The notes: a model not told the origin generated them from the sequence alone. 64,000 bases of DNA from Oscillospiraceae bacterium (GCA_003538135.1 DPOR01000010.1:23686-87685); one strand, 5' to 3'. Counted from the first letter of the stretch, positions 24,450 through 33,897 are shown. A program made the numbers and translations.

Positions 24450-25400
24450 ATGATCGGAATCGAGAAGCCCAAGATCGAAACAGAAGGCATTACGCCCGAC
24501 GGAACCTACGGCAAGTTTATCGTAGAACCCCTTGAGAGAGGTTACGGAACGACCCTCGGTAACTCCCTGCGCCGCGTCCTGCTCTCTTCACTTCCGGGAT
24601 ATGCTATAATCTCCGTTAAGATCGATGGTATCCTGCACGAGTTTTCAACGATTCCCGGCGTCAAGGAAGACGTCACGGAGATCGTCCTCAACCTCAAGGA
24701 TGTCATACTCAAGATCCACGGCGATGGTCCTAAGACTGTCTATATAGATGCTTCCGGCGAGTGCGAGATCACCGCAGGCAGCATTCAGACGGATTCTGAG
24801 GTTGAGATCCTCAACCCGGAGCTTCATATTGCATCTCTTGACAGCAGCGCGAACGTCCACATGGAGCTTGTCTGCGACAAGGGCAGAGGCTATTATTCGG
24901 CCGAGCGCAATAAGGAGAAGTTCCCGCCCACTATAGGCGTTATCGCCATCGACTCGATCTATTCACCCGTGTTAAAGGTCAACTACACAGTCGAAAACAC
25001 CCGCGTAGGTCATGTTACCGACCTCGACAAGCTCACGCTTGAGGTGTGGACCGACGGCACCATCCATGCGATGGAGGCCGTATCCCTTGGAGCCAAGATC
25101 CTCAACGAGCATCTCTCTCTCTTCGGCGACCTCTCCGATGAGGCGTACGATACAGAGATTATGGTTGTCAAGAGCGACAATGCCAAGGAGAAAGTCCTCG
25201 AGATGACTATTGAGGAGCTTGACCTGTCTGTGCGTTCCTTCAATTGCTTGAAGAGAGCCGGCATTAACACTGTTGAAGATCTGATCAGCAAGACCGAGGA
25301 GGACATGATGAAAGTCCGCAACCTCGGAAGAAAATCCCTTGACGAGGTTATCGCTAAGCTCAAATCCATGGGCCTGAGCCTCAGCAAGGAAGAGGAATAA
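24450..25400 (+). CDS. rpoA: RNA polymerase alpha subunit
   Basis: The 316-residue protein has the N-terminal dimer domain (EPLERGYGTTLGNSLRRVLL and GVKEDVTEIVLNLKDV) and, after a linker at about 230-245, the C-terminal DNA-binding domain with ELDLSVRSFNCLKRAGINTV and VRNLGRKSLDEVIAKLKSMG. It initiates polymerase assembly and contacts UP elements and activators. Length is normal. Confidence 0.97.
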   Translation: MIGIEKPKIETEGITPDGTYGKFIVEPLERGYGTTLGNSLRRVLLSSLPGYAIISVKIDGILHEFSTIPGVKEDVTEIVLNLKDVILKIHGDGPKTVYIDASGECEITAGSIQTDSEVEILNPELHIASLDSSANVHMELVCDKGRGYYSAERNKEKFPPTIGVIAIDSIYSPVLKVNYTVENTRVGHVTDLDKLTLEVWTDGTIHAMEAVSLGAKILNEHLSLFGDLSDEAYDTEIMVVKSDNAKEKVLEMTIEELDLSVRSFNCLKRAGINTVEDLISKTEEDMMKVRNLGRKSLDEVIAKLKSMGLSLSKEEE

Positions 25401-25421
25401 GACTCACTACGGTAAAGGAGT

Positions 25422-25772
25422 GTGAATAAAATGCCCGGAACCAGAAAACTTGGCAGAACTACGGATCACCGTATTTCTATGCTCAGAGGTATGGTCACAT
25501 ATCTCTTCGAGAACGGCAGGATCGAGACCACCGTTACAAGGGCTAAGGAAGTTCGCGCTATGGCCGAGAAGATGATCACCATAGCTAAGGACAACTCACT
25601 TCACTCGAAGCGCAAAGTCATGGCATACATCACCAAAGAGGATGTTGCCAAGAAGCTCTTTGATGAGATCGCCCCGAAATATAAGGACGTTAACGGCGGT
25701 TATACCCGCATAATCAAAACAGGTCCCCGCAGAGGAGACGCAGCAGAGATGTGCATCATTGAGCTCGTCTGA
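25422..25772 (+). CDS. rplQ: 50S ribosomal protein L17
   Basis: The 116-residue protein has RKLGRTTDHRISMLRGMVTY, ENGRIETTVTRAKEVRAMAE and the final YTRIIKTGPRRGDAAEMCII. It is the last gene of the superoperon, and a strong terminator follows 33 bases later. Confidence 0.97.
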   Translation: MNKMPGTRKLGRTTDHRISMLRGMVTYLFENGRIETTVTRAKEVRAMAEKMITIAKDNSLHSKRKVMAYITKEDVAKKLFDEIAPKYKDVNGGYTRIIKTGPRRGDAAEMCIIELV

Positions 25773-25804
25773 ACTGAGCCTGAAGAGATAAAAAATTGAT
25801 TTTC

Positions 25805-25840
25805 AACGCCGCAGAGGTTTTTCCCTGCGGCGTTGTTTTT
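25805..25840 (+). terminator. Terminator of the ribosomal superoperon
   Basis: AACGCCGCAG (25805-25814) pairs perfectly with CTGCGGCGTT (25825-25834), ten-base loop, followed by GTTTTT. Confidence 0.9.
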
Positions 25841-25849
25841 ACAAATAAG

Positions 25850-25877
25850 TTGCAAAAAAAAATAAATATGGTAGAAT
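25850..25877 (+). promoter_or_regulatory. Promoter for the small anchored protein gene
   Basis: TTGCAA (25850-25855), 16-base A-rich spacer and TAGAAT (25872-25877), directly after the ribosomal terminator. Confidence 0.6.
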
Positions 25878-25924
25878 TTAATCGGAGAAGGGTAATCCAC
25901 GGGACACAGAGAAAGGAGCAGCAT

Positions 25925-26341
25925 ATGAAAAAGCACCGCAAAACAGTTTTAGCGGCGATTATGCTCATTCTTGTCGTTGCCTCGGCCGTGTTCGCTGCCC
26001 GCGTGCATACGGTAAGCCTCGACGCCGAAAATGTTGCAAAAATCACCGCGAAATCCACAGTGACGCAAGCGCCGCCGGATGAAATCGTGCTCACCGACAG
26101 CCAGTGCCGCGAGCTTGCGGAGAAGCTCGGCAGCATGACGCTTTATAAGAGCTTCTTCAAATATTCCGGCTGGAAGGGCTGGAGCTTTATGTTCACCGTC
26201 GAATACTCCGACGGGCGGGAGGAGCGTATAACGCTCAAGGGCGCGCCCGGAGTTCAGGTGCAAAACGGAGACAAAACGGAGTATTACTATATCCTGCGCG
26301 GATGCAGCGAGGATGAATTTAAAGCCCTTTGGAACAGATAA
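25925..26341 (+). CDS. Small exported or membrane-anchored hypothetical protein
   Basis: The 138-residue product opens with KKHRKTVLAAIMLILVVASA, a positively charged end and hydrophobic core that could be a signal peptide or anchor. The rest is a compact domain with YSGWKGWSFMFTVEYSDGRE and EYYYILRGCSEDEFKALWNR. I chose the ATG at 25925 because AAAGGAG lies eight bases before it; the longer frame upstream has no such site. I recognise no family. It has its own promoter and shares a terminator with the convergent esterase. Confidence 0.75.
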   Translation: MKKHRKTVLAAIMLILVVASAVFAARVHTVSLDAENVAKITAKSTVTQAPPDEIVLTDSQCRELAEKLGSMTLYKSFFKYSGWKGWSFMFTVEYSDGREERITLKGAPGVQVQNGDKTEYYYILRGCSEDEFKALWNR

Positions 26342-26352
26342 CCGAATATGAA

Positions 26353-26390
26353 AAACCGTGGACAGCGGCATATGCCGCTGTCCACGGTTT
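26353..26390. terminator. 38-bp perfect palindrome, bidirectional terminator
   Basis: From AAACCGTGG at 26353 to CCACGGTTT at 26390 the sequence is a perfect palindrome centred on CATATG. It is the 3' end signal of both convergent genes, and the stop codon of the esterase (26389-26391) lies in its right end. Confidence 0.85.
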
Positions 26391-27363
26391 ATTTATCCTC
26401 CGGCTGAGGAGCGGAGAAGTGCTCCGCCGCATATTTGAAGCCGTCACGGATGAATTTGTTCGCCTCCTTGGCGATGTTTGCAAAATAATATATATCGAAG
26501 CTGTGGAATCCGCCCTCGAATATCCTGAACTCAACGGGAACACCCGCCGCGCGCAGCGCCTCGACATAGCTCTTTGTCTCCGCAAGAAACGGGTCTATGC
26601 TGCCAATGAACGTGAGCGTCGGCGGCAGACCGGAAAGGTCCGTCTCGCGCGCGGGCGCGGCGTATTTCGAGACTCTGTCCGTGCCGTAGTCGCCGCCCAA
26701 ATAGAGCTTCCACGCGGCTATGTTCGACTTCGTGTTCCAGACGGGCGCGTCGTTGTTTTTTGAAGTCTCGGTCGGGCGGTCGTCGAGCATCGGGTAGAGC
26801 GGCATCTGGAACGCTATGTTAACCTCGCCCCTGTCGCGGGCGTAGAGCGTGAGCGCCGCGGTCATCCCGCCGCCCGCGCTGTTGCCGCCGACGAACATCT
26901 TGTCCCGTCTCATGCCGTATTTTTCGCCGTTCTCCTTGAGCCAGAGCAGGGCGAGATAGCAGTCCTCGAGTGCGGCGGGAAAGGGCGCATAGAGCGATTT
27001 TTTGTAGTCCGGCACGACCATGACGCAGCCTGTTGCGCCGACAAACGAGCGCACGAAGCCGTGATCCTGCTCGGGTATGCCCATGGCGTAGCCGCCGCCG
27101 TGAATCCACAACAGCCCGGGCATTTCGCCCTCGCGCTTTCTCGGCGAGTATACGCACAGGCGCAGTTCGCTCCCGTCCGCGCGCGGGATTTTTATCTGCT
27201 CGCACTTTATCTTCCACGGCGTAACGTCCGCGCCGCGCCCGAAGTTTTTCAGAATAAAATTGCAGAGCTTGAACTTCCGCTCGCTGAAGCTCGGCCAGAC
27301 AAAGCGGATAGCCTCGCCTATCGGGCGAAGCTGACGGTCTATCATGTCGGACTTAATAACCAT
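26389..27363 (-). CDS. Alpha/beta hydrolase, HSL-type esterase
   Basis: The 324-residue enzyme belongs to the hormone-sensitive-lipase esterase group. It has the oxyanion-hole motif LLWIHGGGYAMG, the nucleophile elbow FVGGNSAGGGM with the catalytic Ser, the Asp in TFIGSIDPFL and the His in EGGFHSFD. It probably hydrolyses short acyl esters in the cytoplasm; no signal peptide is seen. GGTGAGAAAGT before the ATG is a fair ribosome site. The glycogen operon terminator lies just upstream, so it is probably transcribed on its own. Confidence 0.88.
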   Translation of the reverse strand: MVIKSDMIDRQLRPIGEAIRFVWPSFSERKFKLCNFILKNFGRGADVTPWKIKCEQIKIPRADGSELRLCVYSPRKREGEMPGLLWIHGGGYAMGIPEQDHGFVRSFVGATGCVMVVPDYKKSLYAPFPAALEDCYLALLWLKENGEKYGMRRDKMFVGGNSAGGGMTAALTLYARDRGEVNIAFQMPLYPMLDDRPTETSKNNDAPVWNTKSNIAAWKLYLGGDYGTDRVSKYAAPARETDLSGLPPTLTFIGSIDPFLAETKSYVEALRAAGVPVEFRIFEGGFHSFDIYYFANIAKEANKFIRDGFKYAAEHFSAPQPEDK

Positions 27364-27376
27364 ACTTTCTCACCGT

Positions 27377-27425
27377 AAAAAAAGAGGCCGCGGCGTCCGC
27401 TGCACGGGCGGTCACTGCGGTCCTC
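27377..27425 (-). terminator. Terminator of the glycogen operon
   Basis: On the minus strand GAGGACCGC (27425-27417) pairs with GCGGCCTC (27391-27384), with one bulged A, and is followed by seven T residues (27383-27377). It lies after the glgA stop at 27439. Confidence 0.7.
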
Positions 27426-27438
27426 CGTTTGAATTATT

Positions 27439-28863
27439 TTACTTGCCTACGGTCTCTCTGTAGAGGCGCATATACTCTCTCGCCGAGCGTCCCCAGCTGT
27501 TGTCGCATTTGAGCGCGCGCTCAACGAGCGAATCCCAGTAGTCTCTGTTCCCGTATGCGCCCAACGCTCTGCGTATCGCGCCGAGCATATCATGGGCATT
27601 GTAGCTCTTGAAGGTGAAGCCGTTGCCCTCGCCGTCGCCGGAGTCGGTGATGCTGTCCTTGAGTCCGCCGGTCTCGCGGACTATCGGGAGAGTGCCGTAT
27701 CTGAGCGCGAGCATCTGCGAGAGTCCGCAGGGCTCGCTCTTGGACGGCATGAGGAACATATCGCAGCCCGCGTATATCTTGCGCGCAAGGTCGGGGATAA
27801 AGGCTATTCTCAGCCCGACTTTTCCCGGGTAACGCGCCTCAACCTCGCGGAAGAAGTTCTCATATTCCCAGTCGCCAGTGCCCAGCACAACGAGCTGAAC
27901 GTCGGTGGTGCTCAGCAGCTCGTCGAGGACGGCCTTTACGAGGTCAAGTCCCTTGTGCGACACAAGGCGCGAGACCATGCCGATTATCGGCACATCGTTG
28001 CGCACGGGCAGGGAGAACTCGCGCTGAAGGTCGGCCTTGTCCTCTTTCTTGCCGTCGGGATTCTTTGCGGAGAAAGGCTTCGCTATAGCCGCGTCATGCT
28101 CCGGGTCATATACATCGGTGTCGATGCCGTTCAAAATGCCGTGGAGCTTATATTGACGCTCGCGCAGAATCGGGTCAAGCCCGTGGCTGAACCAGGGGTC
28201 GAGTATCTCCTCTGCGTAGGTCGGGCTGACGGTCGTCACGGCGTCGGCGCATTCGATAGCGCCCTTCATCAGGTTGAGGTTGCCGCCGAAGTCGAGCAGA
28301 CGCTCGTGCTGCTCGCCCAGACCGAAAACGTCGCCGAGAATCTCCTTGCCGTAAACGCCCTGATACTGGATGTTATGGATGGTGAAAATATTTTTTATGT
28401 TCTCGTAGCCCTCGCGGTTTGCGTACATCGTCGAATAATAGACCGGGACGAGAGCCGTCTGCCAGTCATTCGAATGAATAACGTCGGGCTTGAAGTCGAT
28501 ATACGGGATTATTTCAAGCACGGCGCGGGAGAAGAACGCAAAGCGCTCCGCGTCGTCATAGTGGCCGTAGATGCCGTCGCGCTTGAAATAATACTCGTTG
28601 TCGATGAAGTAGAAGATTACGCCGTCCACCTTCGCCTCGAAGATGCCGCAGTACTGTCTGCGCCATGAGACGGGCACGGTGATATGCGTAATAAATTGCA
28701 TTCGGTCGCGCAGCTCCTGCTTTATTCCGCCGTAGAGCGGCATAACAACACGGCAGCCGACAAGACGCTTGCGCAGCGCCTTGGGCAGAGAGCCGGCAAC
28801 GTCGCCGAGCCCGCCGCTGGCCATGAAAGGAAGAGCCTCACTTGCAGCATATAGGACTTTCAT
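27439..28863 (-). CDS. glgA: Glycogen synthase (ADP-glucose)
   Basis: The 474-residue GT5 enzyme adds glucose from ADP-glucose to alpha-1,4-glucan chains. The N-terminal KVLYAASEALPFMASGGLGD is the ADP-glucose binding loop, and the C-terminal GT-B half has FLMPSKSEPCGLSQMLALRY with the catalytic Glu region, and GLKDSI. It is the last gene of glgB-glgC-glgD-glgA. Length is typical. Confidence 0.95.
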   Translation of the reverse strand: MKVLYAASEALPFMASGGLGDVAGSLPKALRKRLVGCRVVMPLYGGIKQELRDRMQFITHITVPVSWRRQYCGIFEAKVDGVIFYFIDNEYYFKRDGIYGHYDDAERFAFFSRAVLEIIPYIDFKPDVIHSNDWQTALVPVYYSTMYANREGYENIKNIFTIHNIQYQGVYGKEILGDVFGLGEQHERLLDFGGNLNLMKGAIECADAVTTVSPTYAEEILDPWFSHGLDPILRERQYKLHGILNGIDTDVYDPEHDAAIAKPFSAKNPDGKKEDKADLQREFSLPVRNDVPIIGMVSRLVSHKGLDLVKAVLDELLSTTDVQLVVLGTGDWEYENFFREVEARYPGKVGLRIAFIPDLARKIYAGCDMFLMPSKSEPCGLSQMLALRYGTLPIVRETGGLKDSITDSGDGEGNGFTFKSYNAHDMLGAIRRALGAYGNRDYWDSLVERALKCDNSWGRSAREYMRLYRETVGK

Positions 28864-28882
28864 TTTGTTATTCCCCTTTCGC

Positions 28883-30004
28883 TCAAACCACTATGCCCTT
28901 GCCGACATATACCGGGAAGGTATTTGTGCCGCAGAGTGATTTGTCGGGTTTAATTATAGAGATCTTATCCATTATCACGCTGTTGAGCGTTGCGCCGGAG
29001 CCTATGTATGCGCCCTGCATGATGATGGAGTTTTTGACCACGGCATCCTTGCCTATCGTGACGCCGCGGAAGAGGATACTGTTTTCAACCGTGCCCTCTA
29101 TCTTGCAGCCGTCGGCTACGAGGCTGTTTTTGACCGCTGCGCCGAGTCCGTAAATAGCCGGGACCTCATCGCGTACCTTTGTATATACGGGGCGCTTTCT
29201 GCAGAACAGCTCGGAGCGGTTGTTGAGATCCAACAGAGCCATATTGGCGTCGTAGAAGCTCTTGAGCGAGTCGAGAGTGACGACAAAGCCCTCCGTCTTG
29301 TAGCCGCAGATCTTCAGCACGCCGACATTCGCCTGAATAAGGTCGCGCTCAAAGTCTGTGTAGTGCATACTTGCCGCCTGAGAGATAAGTCTTTCAAGCA
29401 GTGACTTCTTGAGCAGGAACACGTTGAGCGAGTAGTTACCCTCCTCGCCGCCGACGGAGGAAATGGCAATCTCCTTTATTCTGCCGTCGGAGTCGAGGTC
29501 AAAGGTCATGGTGTTGTTAAGCGCCGGGACGGTGCCGTGGCAGTAGGCGGCGGTGATGTCCGCGCCGCTCTGCTCGTGCGCGTCGAAGAGCAGGTTGATA
29601 TCTATATTGCAGATGGTGTTGCAGTCGCAGAGCAGAACATATTCGTTGGTCGAGCTCGATATGAACGAGGCGCAGCCGACGAGCGCGTCTATTCTGTTTG
29701 CAAACAGTCCGCCGGAGTCCTCCGCGGAGTTAAACGGCGGCAGAATGAACATACCCTCGCGCTTACGCGACAGATCCCACGGCTTGCCTGTGCCGAGGTG
29801 ATCCATGAGCGAGCGGTAGTTGCTCTTGGTTATAACGCCGACCTTGGAGATGCCGGAGTTCACCATATTGGAAAGCGGGAAATCTATGAGTCTGTATCTT
29901 CCGCCGAACGGGACGGAGCCCATGGTTCGCATATTTGTAAGCTCGGGAAGCGACTGGTCATAGGTGCTGGCATATATTATGCCGAGAACATTGTTGGCTC
30001 TCAT
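28883..30004 (-). CDS. glgD: ADP-glucose pyrophosphorylase-like subunit GlgD
   Basis: The 373-residue protein resembles GlgC but starts NVLGIIYASTYDQSLPELTN, lacking the GGxGxRL nucleotide loop, as is typical for GlgD, the catalytically poor partner. It keeps VPFGGRYRLIDFPLSNMVNS and a left-handed beta-helix with DGCKIEGTVENSILFRGVTI. In Firmicutes GlgC and GlgD form one more active enzyme. Its start overlaps the glgC stop by four bases, which fits assembly of equal amounts. Confidence 0.93.
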   Translation of the reverse strand: MRANNVLGIIYASTYDQSLPELTNMRTMGSVPFGGRYRLIDFPLSNMVNSGISKVGVITKSNYRSLMDHLGTGKPWDLSRKREGMFILPPFNSAEDSGGLFANRIDALVGCASFISSSTNEYVLLCDCNTICNIDINLLFDAHEQSGADITAAYCHGTVPALNNTMTFDLDSDGRIKEIAISSVGGEEGNYSLNVFLLKKSLLERLISQAASMHYTDFERDLIQANVGVLKICGYKTEGFVVTLDSLKSFYDANMALLDLNNRSELFCRKRPVYTKVRDEVPAIYGLGAAVKNSLVADGCKIEGTVENSILFRGVTIGKDAVVKNSIIMQGAYIGSGATLNSVIMDKISIIKPDKSLCGTNTFPVYVGKGIVV

Positions 30005-31218
30005 TTGCGTCCGTCCTCCTTTTCTCCGTCATACATGGCCTTGGGCTCTATCCTCGTGCCCTTTTTGACCGTAACGCCCTTGCCGATAACGGCGACGCCC
30101 CATTTGTCGAGGTCATCCATGGCCTCGGGCCGCTCGCCGACGACGGCGTTTTCTTCGATAACCGCGTTCTCCGCGACAATGGCATATTGAACCACCGCGC
30201 CGGACTTTATAACCGTGCCGGGCATGATTATCGAGTCTCTTATCACGGCGCCCTTTTCAACCGTAACGTCCGCGAAGATAACGGAGAAGTCGATATCGCC
30301 GGATATCTCGCAACCCTCCGTGAGCATGGAGTTTTGAACCTTTGCGTCGGACGAGATATAGTGCGGCGGGGCGGTCGGGGTGCGGGAATATATCTTCCAC
30401 GACGGGTCGCTCAGGTCGAGGTCCACCTTGGGGTTGAGCAGGTCGAGGTTTGCCTCCCAGAGGCTGTCTATCGTGCCGACGTCCTTCCAGTAGCCGTCAA
30501 ACTGATAGGCGAAGAGACGCTCACCCGCAGCGTGCATGGCGGGGATGAGGTCGTGGCCGAAGTCGTTGCCGGAGTCCGGGTTGGCCTCGTCCTCGAGAAG
30601 ATAGCGGCGCAGCTTGCTCCAGGTGAATATGTATATGCCCATCGAGGCCTTATTGCTGCGCGGGTGCTTCGGTTTCTCCTCGAACTCGGATATCGAGCCA
30701 TCGTCGTTGACGAACATCAGACCGAAGCGGGAGGCCTCCTCCCACGGGACTTCAATCGAGGCTATCGTGCAGTCGGCGTTCTTCTCCTTGTGATAGGCGA
30801 GCATCTTCGAGTAGTCCATCTTATAGATGTGGTCGCCGGAGAGGATAAGGACATATTCGGGCGAATAGCGGTCGATAAACGTTATGTTCTGATATATGGC
30901 GTTGGCGGTGTTCTTGTACCACTCGGTGCCCTTTATCTGCTGGTAGGGCGAGAGGATATGCACGCCGCCGTTCTCCCTGTCAAGATCCCACGGCTGGCCG
31001 TTGCCGATATAATCGTTGAGCTCGAGCGGCTGATACTGCGTGAGCACGCCGACTGTGTAGATGCCGGAGTTTACGCAGTTCGACAGCGGAAAATCGATTA
31101 TCCTGTACTTGCCGCCGTAGGGGACGGCAGGCTTTGCCATATTTTTGGTCAGAATACCGAGCCTGCTGCCCTGACCGCCGGCGAGCAGCATAGCGATACA
31201 TTCTGTTTTTCTGGCCAT
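30001..31218 (-). CDS. glgC: Glucose-1-phosphate adenylyltransferase GlgC
   Basis: The 405-residue enzyme makes ADP-glucose from ATP and glucose-1-phosphate, the committed step of glycogen synthesis. It has the loop AMLLAGGQGSRLGILTKNMA, KPAVPYGGKYRIIDFPLSN and ILSGDHIYKMDYSKM, then a beta-helix domain with EGCEISGDIDFSVIFADVTV. The gene lies two bases after glgB and overlaps glgD, so the four glg genes are one transcript. Confidence 0.96.
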   Translation of the reverse strand: MARKTECIAMLLAGGQGSRLGILTKNMAKPAVPYGGKYRIIDFPLSNCVNSGIYTVGVLTQYQPLELNDYIGNGQPWDLDRENGGVHILSPYQQIKGTEWYKNTANAIYQNITFIDRYSPEYVLILSGDHIYKMDYSKMLAYHKEKNADCTIASIEVPWEEASRFGLMFVNDDGSISEFEEKPKHPRSNKASMGIYIFTWSKLRRYLLEDEANPDSGNDFGHDLIPAMHAAGERLFAYQFDGYWKDVGTIDSLWEANLDLLNPKVDLDLSDPSWKIYSRTPTAPPHYISSDAKVQNSMLTEGCEISGDIDFSVIFADVTVEKGAVIRDSIIMPGTVIKSGAVVQYAIVAENAVIEENAVVGERPEAMDDLDKWGVAVIGKGVTVKKGTRIEPKAMYDGEKEDGRK

Positions 31219-31220
31219 AC

Positions 31221-33122
31221 TTATTCCTCCTTGTTATCAGTTTTCTTGCCTTGTTTTTTCAGATAAACGACCGACAGACCCGGGAGAGTGAGCGAGATGC
31301 TCTGCTCGAACGAGTGCATCGGGATCGGTTTAGACGTGTAGGTTTTCTGCATCTTCGTGCCGCTGCCGCCGAACTCGGTGCTGTCCGTGTTGAGAACTAT
31401 GCGGTAGGTGCCCTTTTCGGGGACTCCGATGCGGTATTTTTCGCGCGTGACGGGAGTGAAGTTGCACACGGCTATCAGCTCGTCGCCGCTTTTGTCAATG
31501 CGGCGGAAGGCTATGACGGAGTTTGCGCTGTCGTCGCTGGATATCCAGCTGAAGCCCTCCCAGCTGTAGTCTATCTCCCACATTGTCGGGTTGCGCTTAT
31601 AGAAGCGGTTGAGCGTGCGCGAAAACTCCTTGAGTTTTCTGTGCATATCGTAGTCGAGCAGCAGCCAGTCGAGCTCCTGCTTGTAGTTCCACTCGATGAA
31701 CTGGCCGAACTCCTGACCCATAAAGAGCAGCTTTTTGCCCGGATGAGCCATCATATATGCGAGGAATGAGCGCACTCCCGCAAATTTTTCTTCGTATGTA
31801 CCGGGCATTTTGTTTATCAGCGAGCATTTTCCGTGGACGACCTCATCATGCGAGATGGGCAGCACGAAATTCTCGGAGAAGGCGTAGAAGAACGAGAAGG
31901 TCAGGCAGTCGTGATTAAACTTCCTGAACAGACCGTCGAGCGAGAAATACCGCAGACAGTCGTTCATCCAGCCCATATTCCATTTGAAGTTGAAGCCCAG
32001 ACCGCCGAGATAGACGGGCTTCGAGACCATCGGCCATGAGGTGCTCTCCTCGGCTATCATCAGCACGTCGCCGTGCTCGCCGAATATAGTCTCGTTGAGC
32101 TTCTTTATGAATGCCACGGCCTCGAGATTTTCGCGGCCGCCGTAGGTGTTCGGGCTCCATTCGCCGTCCTCGCGCCCGTAGTCGAGATAGAGCATGGAGG
32201 CGACGGCGTCGACTCTCAGTCCGTCAACGTGATAGACCTCGAGCCAGAACAGCGCGCTCGACATGAGGAAGCTCTGAACCTCCGTTCTGCCGTAGTCAAA
32301 GACGCGCGTGCCCCACTGCTTGTGCTCGCCCTTGTTGGGGTCGGCGTATTCGTAGCAGGCCTCTCCGTCAAATTCATAGAGGCCGAACGAGTCCTTCGGG
32401 AAATGCGCCGGAACCCAGTCCAATATAACTCCTATGCCGTTTTCGTGGCATTTATTAACGAAATACATGAAGTCGTCCGGAGTGCCGTAGCGCGAGGTAG
32501 GCGCAAAGTATCCGGTGACCTGATAGCCCCAGGAGCCGTCAAACGGGTGCTCCATTATCGGCAGCAGCTCGATGTGCGTATAGCCCATGTCGAGAACATA
32601 GGGCACGAGCCTGTCCGCGAGCTCGCGGTAGGAGAGCGTGTTTCCGTCGGGATAGCGCTGCCATGAGCCTACGTGCAGCTCATATATATTCACGGGGGAG
32701 CTGTAGATATTCTTCCTGCGGCGTTTTTTCAGCCATGCGCCGTCCGTCCACTCGAACGCGCCGAGCTCGTAAATCTTCGAGGCGGTGCCGGGACGCGTCT
32801 CGGCGTGGAATGCGTAAGGGTCGCATTTCATCAGCTTGCGTCCGTCCTGCGCGATGATGAGATACTTGTAGGCGTCATAATCCTTAAAGCCCTCGAAGCG
32901 TCCCTCCCAGAGGCCCTGTTCGTTTATGCGCTTGAGCTCAAAGCCCTCTCCCGTCCATTCGTTTTTGTCGCAGGCGACGAAAACGGCAACGGCGTGCGGA
33001 GCCCATACGCGGAAAAAGGTAAAATTCTCATCCTCTTCGTCGCGGTGTGAGCCGAGATACTCATATGCTTTTGCATTTGTACCCTGATGGAAAAGGTACA
33101 TCGGGATATTCTCATTAAGCAT
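31221..33122 (-). CDS. glgB: 1,4-alpha-glucan branching enzyme
   Basis: The 633-residue GH13 enzyme makes alpha-1,6 branches. An N-terminal CBM48-like domain (FFRVWAPHAVAVFVACDKNE) is followed by the barrel with GVILDWVPAHFP, DGLRVDAVASMLYLDYGRED holding the nucleophile Asp, MIAEESTSWP holding the acid Glu, and LPISHDEVVHGK. The C-terminal domain ends with a basic tail. It is the first gene of the operon, behind a consensus promoter. The best ribosome site, AGAGGA, is some 15 bases before the ATG, longer than usual. Confidence 0.95.
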   Translation of the reverse strand: MLNENIPMYLFHQGTNAKAYEYLGSHRDEEDENFTFFRVWAPHAVAVFVACDKNEWTGEGFELKRINEQGLWEGRFEGFKDYDAYKYLIIAQDGRKLMKCDPYAFHAETRPGTASKIYELGAFEWTDGAWLKKRRRKNIYSSPVNIYELHVGSWQRYPDGNTLSYRELADRLVPYVLDMGYTHIELLPIMEHPFDGSWGYQVTGYFAPTSRYGTPDDFMYFVNKCHENGIGVILDWVPAHFPKDSFGLYEFDGEACYEYADPNKGEHKQWGTRVFDYGRTEVQSFLMSSALFWLEVYHVDGLRVDAVASMLYLDYGREDGEWSPNTYGGRENLEAVAFIKKLNETIFGEHGDVLMIAEESTSWPMVSKPVYLGGLGFNFKWNMGWMNDCLRYFSLDGLFRKFNHDCLTFSFFYAFSENFVLPISHDEVVHGKCSLINKMPGTYEEKFAGVRSFLAYMMAHPGKKLLFMGQEFGQFIEWNYKQELDWLLLDYDMHRKLKEFSRTLNRFYKRNPTMWEIDYSWEGFSWISSDDSANSVIAFRRIDKSGDELIAVCNFTPVTREKYRIGVPEKGTYRIVLNTDSTEFGGSGTKMQKTYTSKPIPMHSFEQSISLTLPGLSVVYLKKQGKKTDNKEE

Positions 33123-33163
33123 TTAAGGTTCTCACTTTCCTCTAATGATGTATTATTAAATAA

Positions 33164-33192
33164 ATTATACACTCGATTATAAATTTTTTCAA
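33164..33192 (-). promoter_or_regulatory. Promoter of the glgBCDA operon
   Basis: On the minus strand TTGAAA (33192-33187), 17 bases, TATAAT (33169-33164). The leader to glgB is about 35 bases. The remaining 33193-33312 is AT rich and shows no coding sequence. Confidence 0.8.
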
Positions 33193-33312
33193 GCGGTTTT
33201 TGACTACTTTATTCAAACGTGAATGGGATTCAATGTAAATTTTTTGTAAAAAATAACCAAATAAATCGTGTATTTTCTGTATTATTACTTTTTTTGCCCG
33301 CATTCGGGGAAT

Positions 33313-33346
33313 AAAAAGCTCCGCCCGCAGGACGGCGGACAGAGCT
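33313..33346 (-). terminator. Terminator of the rubrerythrin gene
   Basis: On the minus strand AGCTCTGTCCGCC pairs with GGCGGAGCT (one bulge) and runs into TTTTTATT. Confidence 0.75.
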
Positions 33347-33357
33347 TGACGTGCTTA

Positions 33358-33897
33358 TCAATAGTTTGTCTTTTTGATTTCAAAGTAGGCCTGCGGATGC
33401 GCGCAGGTGGGGCAGACCTTGGGCGCAGACTTGCCGACATGGATGTGACCGCAGTTGCGGCATACCCAGACGACCTCTTCGCTGCGCTCGAAAACGATGC
33501 CCTTCTCGAGATTCCCGAGCAGTGCGTTGTAGCGCTCCTCGTGCTCCTTTTCAATGCTGCCTACAAGCTCGAACAGCGAGGCTATGCGGTCAAAGCCCTC
33601 CTCGCGCGCTACCTCGGCGAACTCTCTGTACATCTCGGTCCACTCATAGTTTTCGCCCGCCGCCGCGTCGCGCAGATTCTCAACGGTCGAGGGAACGGCG
33701 CCGTCATGCAGCTCCTTGAACCACATTTTGGCGTGCTCTTTCTCGTTGTCCGCAGTCTCCGTGAAAATCGCGGCTATCTGCTCGTAGCCTTCCTTCTTTG
33801 CCTTTGAGGCGTAGTAGGTGTATTTGTTTCTTGCCTGTGATTCTCCGGCGAAAGCCGCCATGAGATTTGCCTGAGTTCTGCTGCCTTTGAAGTCCAT
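33358..33897 (-). CDS. Rubrerythrin
   Basis: The 179-residue protein reduces hydrogen peroxide in anaerobes. The four-helix di-iron domain carries the Glu and His ligands in AFAGESQARNKYTYYA, DNEKEHAKMW, YREFAEVAREEG and GSIEKEHEERY. The C-terminal rubredoxin-like domain has CRNC and CPTC, which bind one iron. Order and length are typical of the classical form. A TATAAT at 33949-33954 (minus strand) and a small CCGC-loop-GCGG hairpin lie in its leader. It suggests a strict anaerobe. Confidence 0.95.
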   Translation of the reverse strand: MDFKGSRTQANLMAAFAGESQARNKYTYYASKAKKEGYEQIAAIFTETADNEKEHAKMWFKELHDGAVPSTVENLRDAAAGENYEWTEMYREFAEVAREEGFDRIASLFELVGSIEKEHEERYNALLGNLEKGIVFERSEEVVWVCRNCGHIHVGKSAPKVCPTCAHPQAYFEIKKTNY

